Positions 1 to 5,318 of a stretch of DNA of 5,318 bases are shown here, piece after piece; the first letter of the stretch is position 1; the number at the start of each line of letters is the position of its first letter. Under the pieces are notes generated by a model. It did not search any database. It was not told the origin of the DNA and saw only the letters and a list, made by a program, of their open reading frames with translations. The DNA is from an uncultured Eubacterium sp. (GTDB taxonomy: Bacteria > Bacillota_A > Clostridia > Lachnospirales > Lachnospiraceae). The translations under genes and the position numbers were made by a program. The DNA lies in contig CANTHI010000293.1 in the NCBI GenBank assembly GCA_947653505.1, forward strand, positions 1-5,318, given 5' to 3'.

Positions 1-44
1 TGTAAAGCCTGTTGAATTGTCAATATGCTTTACACTTTTTGTTT
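1..44 (+). terminator. Palindromic hairpin with T-run, probable terminator of an upstream gene
   Basis: Bases 1-15 pair with 20-34 around a 4-nt loop. The outer arms TGTAAAGC (1-8) and GCTTTACA (27-34) are perfect. Going inward there is one C/T mismatch, one A-T pair, one G/U wobble, and then TTGA pairing with TCAA on the same centre. CTTTTTGTTT follows directly (35-44), which is the U-tract expected for rightward transcription. The gene being terminated would lie left of the window. The palindrome starts at the first base, so it may extend further. An operator or an element end with the same symmetry is the main alternative. Confidence 0.55.
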
Positions 45-255
45 AGGAGGTTATGACTATTATAAATATTTTGAGAATATCAGCAGTCTGGAAGCACTCA
101 GGAAACAGCATAAAGAGTTATTAAAACTGCATCGTCCTGATAACGGCGGAAATCTGGAAAACATGCAGGAAATCAATGCTGAATATGGCAGACTTTTCAA
201 GGTTCTGAAAGTATTCTCTTTATCCATAAAAACAGCCTTATCACCAAAGCGATAA
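25..255 (+). pseudogene. Degraded J-domain-like (DnaJ-type) protein fragment
   Basis: The frame encodes 76 residues. Residues 14-60 look like helix II, the loop and helix III of the small J-domain-like proteins often found in Firmicute mobile elements: KYFENISSLEALRKQ, then LLKLHRPDNGG, then MQEINAEY. J-domains need an HPD tripeptide to stimulate Hsp70 (DnaK). Here the text is HRPD, and one A-to-G change would turn an ancestral HHPD (CAT CAT) into HRPD (CAT CGT). The formal ATG at 25 lies inside the upstream hairpin and has no ribosome binding site. The only good one (45-50) serves an ATG in another frame. The last ten or so residues are encoded by the neighbouring gene's terminator stem, so the native C-terminus is missing. 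The fragment is visibly more AT-rich than the large gene. I infer a non-functional remnant, probably of mobile origin. A short expressed protein is less likely but not excluded. Confidence 0.6.
45..50 (+). promoter_or_regulatory. Orphan AGGAGG ribosome binding site
   Basis: A perfect Shine-Dalgarno core lies directly after the T-run of the left hairpin. The nearest ATG (53-55) is only 2 nt away and opens a frame that stops after about 23 codons. The J-domain-like reading frame is a different frame and has no ATG, GTG or TTG at a sensible distance downstream of this site. The arrangement fits a once functional start separated from its gene by a single-base loss near positions 59-61. Confidence 0.45.
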
Positions 256-260
256 GGCTG
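228..260 (-). terminator. Rho-independent terminator of the activase gene
   Basis: CAGCCTTATC (233-242) and GATAAGGCTG (251-260) form a perfect 10-bp stem around an 8-nt loop. Read on the minus strand the stem is followed at once by TTTTT (232-228). It begins 23 nt past the TGA stop of the large minus-strand gene. There is no T-run on the plus side, so it is directional. Confidence 0.9.
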
Positions 261-283
261 AAATACCTGTCTGTGCTGTTCTC

Positions 284-3200
284 TCAGCTGCTCTTTTTGT
301 TCAGTTCCCTGTCCAGATTTTTCTGCGCCGTGGACAGCATCAGCTTAATCCGGTTCAGCTGGTTAACCTCGCTGGCGCCCGGGTCATAATCAATGGCGAC
401 GATGTTGGACAGCGGGTAGCGGTGGCGCAGCTGCTTGATGACTCCTTTGCCTACGATGTGATTCGGCAGGCAGGCAAACGGCTGGGTACACACGATATTG
501 TTTGTGCCGGAATGAATCAGCTCCAGCATTTCACCGGTTAAAAACCAGCCTTCACCAGTCTGGTTCCCTTCGGAAACGATCGGCGAGGCATATTCGGCCA
601 GCTTTTCGATCCGGACAGGCGGGGTGAAGTGGGTGCTTTTTTCAAATTCTTCTCTTGCGGCGCCGCGCAGCCATTCTAACAGCCGGATGCCCAGATGGGC
701 GATACGGACATTCTTTTTCGGATTGTTTAACATCTCTGTCTTAAAATCCTGATTATAAAACGTATAAAGCAAAAAGTCCATCAGGTCCGGTACCACAGCT
801 TCCGCGCCTTCTGCTTCCAGCAGCTCTACGAGATAATTGTTTGCCGCAGGCAGAAATTTTACTAAAATCTCGCCGACGATGCCGACACGCGGCTTTTTTA
901 TATCTTTTCTTGGCAGCTGGTCAAAATCCCGGATGATGTCGCGGCACAGCCGTTTAAACCTATGGTGTGACAAAATCCTGCTCTGGGAGATATAACTGAT
1001 GACCTGCTGCTTCCATTTTTCATGCAGTGCATCCGCGGAGCCCGGGACAGCCTCGTAAGGCCTTGTCGCGTACAGGCAGCGCATGAAAATATCTCCAAAC
1101 TCCAGAGCATACATGCCATGCTGCAGCAGTGCCGGCGAGAGTGTAAATCCCGGATTTTTTTCCAGACCGCTGACATTGATCGAGATTACGGGAACATGTC
1201 CGTAGCCTGTTTTTTCCAGTGCGCGCCGGATAAAGCCGATATAGTTGGAAGCACGGCATCCGCCTCCGGTCTGCGAGATGATAATCGCTGTCTTAGACAT
1301 GTCATATTTGCCGGAAGTCACCGCCTCCATAATCTGTCCCACAACCATCAGGGAAGGGTAGCAGGCATCATTGTTCACGTATCTTAGCCCGACGTTTACG
1401 GACGCACGGTTATCGTTGTCCAGAATCACAAGGTTGTATCCGCATGCCTGAAAAGCAGGCTCCAGCAGTTCAAAGTGAATCGGAGACATCTGCGGACAGA
1501 GGATCGTGTAGTTTTTGCGCATCTCTTCGGTAAAGATGGTCCGTTTAAAATCAGCTGTCTGGATCTCCCGCTTTTTGGGATGCTTTTTGCGGACACGGAT
1601 AGCGGCCAGCAGGGAGCGGATCCGGATTCTGGCAGCGCCCAGATTACTGATTTCGTCGATTTTTAAGCAGGTATAAATCTTTCCGGATTTGGTTAAAATA
1701 TCACTGACACAGTCCGTAGTAATCGCGTCCAGTCCGCAGCCAAATGAGTTTAACTGGATCAGGTCCAGATGATCCGTTGTTTTGACATAGTTTGCGGCTG
1801 CGTACAGACGGGAATGGTACATCCACTGGTCCATGACAATCAAAGGGCGCTCCACCGTACTTAAATGGGAGACGGAATCCTCCGTCAGTACGGCGATGCC
1901 GCAGGAGTTTAACAGCTCCGGAATACCGTGGTTGATTTCCGGATCGATATGGTACGGGCGGCCTGCGAGGACGATCCCGTGCCGGCCGGTTTTCTTTAGA
2001 TAAGCTAACGCCTTTTCACCCTGCTTCTGCATATCCGCACGGGCATTGCATAGCTCCTTCCAGCCGGCGTCAACGGCTTTTTCGATTTCCTGTTCCAGTA
2101 TTTTAAAACGTGGACAGAGCGCTTTTATCAGTCCTTTTTTCAACGTATCCGGATTTTTAAAGGAGAGGAATGGATTTAAAAATTCCACCTTTCCACTGGA
2201 AATCTCGTCGACGTTATTTTTAATATTTTCTGCATAGGACGTCACAATCGGACAGTTATAGTGGTTGTTTGCGTCCGGAAATTCGTCGCGCTCAAACGGG
2301 ATGCATGGATAAAAGATCACATCCGGCTTCTGCTGAATCAGCCATGCGATATGCCCGTGTGCCAGCTTGGCCGGATAGCATTCAGATTCGCTTGGAATGC
2401 TGTCGATGCCGAGCTCGTATATCTGGTGCGAAGACTGCGGGGAGAGGATCACCCTGAAATGCAGTTTTTTAAAAAATACCGCCCAGAACGGATAATTTTC
2501 GTATATATTGAGTACACGCGGGATACCGACTGTGCCGCGCACAGCCTCCTGTACAGACAGTGGCTCATAATCAAAAATCCGCTTATTTTTATATTCATAC
2601 AGGTTTGGAATATGATGCTTATTTTTTTCCCGGCCAATCCCGCGTTCACAGCGGTTGCCGGTAATATAGCGCCGGTTGCCGGAAAACTGGTTGATCGTCA
2701 GCAGACAGTGGTTGGCACAGTGCTGGCATCTGGCAAGCTTTGTATCAAAGGTCAGCGCATTGATTTCTTCAATCGAAAGCATTCTGGACGCAGTCCCCGC
2801 TTCGTAGCGTTCCCTCGCGATCAGCGCAGCGCCAAATGCGCCCATAATACCCGCAATATCCGGCCGGATGACATGAACACCGGATATTTTTTCAAAGCTG
2901 CGCAGTACGGCATCATTGTAAAAGGTCCCACCCTGTACGACGACCTTACGGCCGAGCTGCGAGGCATCCGTAAGCTTGATTACCTTAAACAGCGCGTTTT
3001 TAATGACAGAATAGGCCAGCCCCGCAGAAATATCCGCGACAGACGCGCCTTCCTTCTGGGCCTGCTTGACTTTGGAATTCATAAATACGGTACAGCGGGT
3101 GCCCAGATCAATCGGGTTTTTGGCAAATAAAGCTTCCTTTGCAAAGTCCTGTACGGAATAATTCAGCGACTTCGCAAAAGTCTCTATAAAAGAACCACAG

Positions 3201-4561
3201 CCAGAGGAGCAGGCTTCATTCAGCTGCACACTGTCCACGGTCTGGTTTTTGATTTTGATACACTTCATGTCCTGCCCGCCGATATCCAGAATGCAGTCCA
3301 CGTCCGGAGCAAAATAGGCAGCTGCATAATAATGGGAGACAGTCTCCACCTCGCCTTCATCCAGCATCAGCGCTGCCTTGACCAGCGCCTCACCGTATCC
3401 GGTAGAGCAGGAATAGACAATATGCGCTTTTTCTGGCAGCTGCGCATAAATCTCCTGTATGGAGCGGATGCAGGCGGCAAGAGGACTGCCGTTATTATTT
3501 GAGTAAAAGGAATACAGCAGCGAGCCGTCTTCTGCAATCAGCGCCGTTTTGGTAGTCGTTGAGCCGGCATCAATACCAAGATAGCAGTTCCCCTCATAGT
3601 CTGAAAGACTGCGGCAGGGTACCTTATTGCTCCGGTGTCCGGACAGAAACGCACGGTATTCTGCCTCAGACCGGAACAAAGGCTCCAGCCGTTCTACTTC
3701 AAATTCCATATGGATTTTTCCGGAGAGCTTTTCCAGCAGCTGTGAGAGCGGCAAAACAGCATCCTCTTTCCGGTTGAGCGCAGCTCCGGCCGCCGCAAAC
3801 AGATGGGAATGCTCCGGAATAATCGTATGCGCATCATCCAGCTTTAGCGTACGGATAAAAGCAGCGCGAAGCTCAGATAAAAAGTGCAGCGGTCCGCCCA
3901 GAAACGCGACATGTCCCCGGATTGGCTTACCACATGCCAGACCACTGATCGTCTGATTTACGACAGCCTGAAAGATGGAAGCAGAAAGATCTTCCTTTGT
4001 AGCGCCTTCGTTGATCAGGGGCTGGATATCAGTTTTGGCAAAAACGCCGCAGCGTGCCGCGATCGGATAGATTTCCTGATAATTTTTTGCATATTCGTTC
4101 AGTCCGCCGGCATCGGTCTGTATGAGCGAAGCCATCTGGTCAATAAACGAACCGGTACCGCCGGCACAGATGCCGTTCATACGCTGCTCCACGTTTCCGC
4201 CTTCAAAATAGATAATTTTGGCATCCTCCCCGCCCAGCTCAATGGCGACATCCGTCTGCGGCGCGGCATGCTCCAGGGCAGAAGCCACGCAGATGACCTC
4301 CTGCACAAACGGAATTTCCAGATGCTTTGCGAGTGTCAGCCCGCCAGAGCCGGTAATCACCGGCGCGACAGTAAGATTTCCCAGCTTTTCATATGCCTGT
4401 CTGATCAGGCTGCTTAAAGTTTCCCGGATATTTGCATAGTGTCTTTGATAATCTGCAAACAGCAGCTCGTCTGCCGCATCCAGAATAGCGATTTTTACAG
4501 TTGTAGAACCGATATCGATTCCAAGCTTACATAGTGTGTCTTTTTTCATATTCTCACTCAT
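284..4561 (-). CDS. Large fused acyl-CoA dehydratase activase / DUF2229 / HgdB-like Fe-S protein
   Basis: The protein is cytoplasmic, about 1425 residues, with no signal peptide or membrane segment. Domains, counting from the ATG at 4561: ASKHA ATPase 1 (about 13-263; GIDIGSTT 14-21, ELGGED 108-113, CAGGTGSF Cys132, Cys171, FLGG 220-223); ASKHA 2 (about 328-581; GIDAGSTT 329-336, DIGGQD 426-431, CSSGCGSF Cys451, Cys490); a Cys-rich linker (Cys612, 615, 619, 638); a DUF2229/HgdB-like region (about 679-990; SECYPAK Cys729, SFGCG Cys942); a second HgdB-like region (about 1018-1138; Cys1022, DACYPS Cys1067, GGGCR Cys1102); and a C-terminal segment with [11 protein letters not shown] (1358-1368). 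Known: HgdC-type activators hold one [4Fe-4S] cluster between two subunits through such Cys pairs and use ATP to push low-potential electrons into an HgdB-type partner. Inferred: here both partners are fused. The substrate is unknown. Other possible starts are ATG 4549 and GTG 4588; none has a strong ribosome binding site. The gene appears monocistronic. Confidence 0.93.
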   Translation of the reverse strand: MSENMKKDTLCKLGIDIGSTTVKIAILDAADELLFADYQRHYANIRETLSSLIRQAYEKLGNLTVAPVITGSGGLTLAKHLEIPFVQEVICVASALEHAAPQTDVAIELGGEDAKIIYFEGGNVEQRMNGICAGGTGSFIDQMASLIQTDAGGLNEYAKNYQEIYPIAARCGVFAKTDIQPLINEGATKEDLSASIFQAVVNQTISGLACGKPIRGHVAFLGGPLHFLSELRAAFIRTLKLDDAHTIIPEHSHLFAAAGAALNRKEDAVLPLSQLLEKLSGKIHMEFEVERLEPLFRSEAEYRAFLSGHRSNKVPCRSLSDYEGNCYLGIDAGSTTTKTALIAEDGSLLYSFYSNNNGSPLAACIRSIQEIYAQLPEKAHIVYSCSTGYGEALVKAALMLDEGEVETVSHYYAAAYFAPDVDCILDIGGQDMKCIKIKNQTVDSVQLNEACSSGCGSFIETFAKSLNYSVQDFAKEALFAKNPIDLGTRCTVFMNSKVKQAQKEGASVADISAGLAYSVIKNALFKVIKLTDASQLGRKVVVQGGTFYNDAVLRSFEKISGVHVIRPDIAGIMGAFGAALIARERYEAGTASRMLSIEEINALTFDTKLARCQHCANHCLLTINQFSGNRRYITGNRCERGIGREKNKHHIPNLYEYKNKRIFDYEPLSVQEAVRGTVGIPRVLNIYENYPFWAVFFKKLHFRVILSPQSSHQIYELGIDSIPSESECYPAKLAHGHIAWLIQQKPDVIFYPCIPFERDEFPDANNHYNCPIVTSYAENIKNNVDEISSGKVEFLNPFLSFKNPDTLKKGLIKALCPRFKILEQEIEKAVDAGWKELCNARADMQKQGEKALAYLKKTGRHGIVLAGRPYHIDPEINHGIPELLNSCGIAVLTEDSVSHLSTVERPLIVMDQWMYHSRLYAAANYVKTTDHLDLIQLNSFGCGLDAITTDCVSDILTKSGKIYTCLKIDEISNLGAARIRIRSLLAAIRVRKKHPKKREIQTADFKRTIFTEEMRKNYTILCPQMSPIHFELLEPAFQACGYNLVILDNDNRASVNVGLRYVNNDACYPSLMVVGQIMEAVTSGKYDMSKTAIIISQTGGGCRASNYIGFIRRALEKTGYGHVPVISINVSGLEKNPGFTLSPALLQHGMYALEFGDIFMRCLYATRPYEAVPGSADALHEKWKQQVISYISQSRILSHHRFKRLCRDIIRDFDQLPRKDIKKPRVGIVGEILVKFLPAANNYLVELLEAEGAEAVVPDLMDFLLYTFYNQDFKTEMLNNPKKNVRIAHLGIRLLEWLRGAAREEFEKSTHFTPPVRIEKLAEYASPIVSEGNQTGEGWFLTGEMLELIHSGTNNIVCTQPFACLPNHIVGKGVIKQLRHRYPLSNIVAIDYDPGASEVNQLNRIKLMLSTAQKNLDRELNKKSS

Positions 4562-4659
4562 TTCTTTTCGATTTGGCCGCAGGAACACAGGTACACGTTC
4601 CCGGCAGATGTGCTCCAGATATGGAAAAAGTTCCTATTTCTTCTTATTTAAAATATGAT

Positions 4660-4676
4660 ATGTTTCCTGAAAACAT
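4660..4676. promoter_or_regulatory. Candidate operator, 6-bp inverted repeat at the activase transcription start
   Basis: ATGTTT (4660-4665) and AAACAT (4671-4676) are perfect inverted arms with a 5-nt spacer. The site lies just downstream of the predicted minus-strand -10 box (4687-4682), covering the expected start of transcription, where a repressor dimer would block initiation. Short AT-rich dyads are common by chance, and I do not recognise the motif as that of a named regulator. Confidence 0.3.
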
Positions 4677-4681
4677 TCTAC

Positions 4682-4710
4682 ATTATACGACACTGTTTCG
4701 GAAAAGACAA
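4682..4710 (-). promoter_or_regulatory. Sigma-A-type promoter for the activase gene
   Basis: On the minus strand a -35 box TTGTCT (4710-4705; 4 of 6 to TTGACA) is separated by exactly 17 bp from a perfect -10 box TATAAT (4687-4682). Transcription would begin near 4675 and leave a leader of about 115 nt before the ATG at 4561. The -35 overlaps that of the opposite promoter. Confidence 0.65.
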
Positions 4711-4733
4711 TTCCTAAATTAGAATTTTATAAT
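4704..4733 (+). promoter_or_regulatory. Sigma-A-type promoter for the right-hand gene
   Basis: A perfect -10 box TATAAT (4728-4733) lies 18 bp after AAGACA (4704-4709; 4 of 6 to TTGACA). The start would fall near 4740, giving a leader of about 120 nt before the ATG at 4862. The spacer holds an inverted repeat AATTC-n8-GAATT (4709-4726), a possible regulator site. The -35 occupies the same bases as the -35 of the divergent activase promoter. Confidence 0.55.
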
Positions 4734-4850
4734 CTTTTCATATATGTATGGGGATTGGGTTTGTGGTCTATGCAGGTATGTATTTGTAGTATGTACGGAT
4801 GAAACGGATAAAGAACGGAGAGCGGCGGAAGAAAGCGTCCGCATTTGAAT

Positions 4851-4855
4851 GGAGG
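4851..4855 (+). promoter_or_regulatory. Ribosome binding site GGAGG that fixes the right-hand start
   Basis: GGAGG lies 6 nt upstream of the ATG at 4862, a near ideal distance. It decides the start against an in-frame ATG at 4799, which would add 21 mostly basic residues but has no Shine-Dalgarno sequence before it. Confidence 0.8.
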
Positions 4856-4861
4856 AAGAAG

Positions 4862-5318
4862 ATGGACGAGGTATTGCAGGAGAGGCTTATGCTGGCGCAG
4901 GAACGTATCAGCCAGTTGAAGGAAGAAAATATTTCAGATGAGGCATTTGCCGTTTATTTCAAAAAAGAAGCAGAATGGTTTTTGGAGCTGTTTTGGCTGC
5001 GTGAACTGCTTGCGAGCGGTGAATTCGAGAAGCTTGGCCTAGAGGAGCTTCAGGATTGGAACAGGAAGCTTTACGGGGAGCTGCTGCCGGAAAATTATGA
5101 AAAAAGCTATGCGAATCCGGCTGCGGCAGTACGGGAGCTGGGAGCAGAGTTCGGTGCGTTTGTTTCCGCGCTGCATGCAGAACTTCGAAACAGCATTATG
5201 TACGTTTTTTATAATCATACGGAGGAGTTTGCGGCAGCCGCGGAGCTCTTTCTGGAGATAGAGAATATCTTTGCCTGCGCGTGGGAAGAGGAGCGGCGGC
5301 GGCCTGCTTTTGCAGAGG
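4862..5318 (+). CDS. N-terminal part of a possible large M29-like aminopeptidase (cut by window edge)
   Basis: The frame is open from the ATG at 4862 to the window end, giving 152 complete codons with no stop. The translation is acidic, rich in Glu, Leu and Ala and apparently all-helical. It starts MDEVLQERLMLAQERISQLK and carries a conserved-looking ELLPENYEKSYANP at residues 73-86, followed by amphipathic helices. There is no signal peptide or membrane segment. From memory, this pattern (a charged 'ERL.LA.ERI' start, then LPENY..SYANP) matches the N-terminal extension of large Lachnospiraceae proteins annotated as leucyl aminopeptidase/aminopeptidase T (M29-like). The metal-binding catalytic part would lie beyond the window, so the peptidase assignment cannot be confirmed here. 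The gene is divergent from the activase gene, has its own promoter (4704-4733) and a strong ribosome binding site. If the family recall is wrong, it is an unrecognised soluble helical protein. Confidence 0.55.
   Translation, partial: MDEVLQERLMLAQERISQLKEENISDEAFAVYFKKEAEWFLELFWLRELLASGEFEKLGLEELQDWNRKLYGELLPENYEKSYANPAAAVRELGAEFGAFVSALHAELRNSIMYVFYNHTEEFAAAAELFLEIENIFACAWEEERRRPAFAE

Noticed and set aside
898..1259. Minus-strand frames of 92 and 79 residues overlapping the activase gene
   Set aside because: They are alternative frames of the same strand inside the continuous 1425-residue gene. There is no sign of a frameshift, because the main frame is intact and carries family motifs on both sides.
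2261..3130. 289-residue plus-strand open frame
   Set aside because: It lies wholly antisense to conserved domains of the activase gene, has no ribosome binding site, and its translation is rich in Arg, Ile and Phe with no recognisable motif. It is a long shadow frame caused by the codon bias of the real gene.
3884..4417. 177-residue plus-strand open frame
   Set aside because: It is antisense to the first ASKHA domain, where the minus-strand frame carries clear family motifs. There is no start signal and no recognisable product.
4582..4601. GGAAC-n10-GTTCC dyad in the activase leader
   Set aside because: It has only 5 bp and a large loop with no flanking structure or T-run. It is too weak to call a riboswitch or attenuator, and no known riboswitch core was recognised in the leader.
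4534..4722. 62-residue plus-strand open frame across the activase start and promoter
   Set aside because: It covers the minus-strand start, leader and promoter. There is no ribosome binding site, and the translation shows nothing protein-like beyond chance.
4744..4848. 34-codon open frame in the leader of the right-hand gene, ending just before its start
   Set aside because: It was considered as a leader peptide because its TGA lies 13 nt before the ATG at 4862. It has no Shine-Dalgarno sequence, no run of a single amino acid and no attenuator hairpin behind it, so chance is the simpler reading.

Overview
The window looks like chromosomal DNA of an anaerobic Firmicute, most likely a Lachnospiraceae-type gut clostridium. 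The basis is one very large 2-hydroxyacyl-CoA dehydratase activase-like protein of a type common in that group, a flanking gene whose start resembles (from memory) a Lachnospiraceae aminopeptidase, AGGAGG-type ribosome binding sites, a GC content near 50% in the genes and AT-rich intergenic DNA. The genus cannot be fixed from this sequence.

Layout, left to right. (1) Bases 1-44 form a 34-bp imperfect palindrome followed by a T-run, probably the terminator of a gene left of the window. (2) Bases 45-255 hold a degraded, AT-rich plus-strand fragment of a small J-domain-like protein. Its ribosome binding site points at an ATG in the wrong frame, the HPD histidine is replaced by arginine, and its 3' end runs into the terminator of the neighbouring gene. 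(3) Bases 228-260 are a strong intrinsic terminator for the minus strand. (4) Bases 284-4561 are a single minus-strand gene for a protein of about 1425 residues with two tandem ASKHA ATPase (activase) domains, a Cys-rich linker, a DUF2229/HgdB-like region and a second HgdB-like region. (5) Bases 4562-4861 are an AT-rich divergent promoter region in which two back-to-back sigma-A-type promoters share their -35 element. (6) From 4862 to the right edge is the 5' part of a plus-strand gene, possibly the N-terminus of a large M29-like aminopeptidase.

The large gene appears to be a stand-alone transcription unit with its own promoter and terminator. By family logic it should be an ATP-driven, Fe-S-dependent electron-transfer machine in which activator and acceptor modules sit on one polypeptide. 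Its substrate is not evident from the sequence. The shared -35 means the activase gene and the right-hand gene probably cannot both be initiated at the same instant. Nothing else links the two functionally. No tRNA, rRNA, CRISPR array or intact mobile element was seen.
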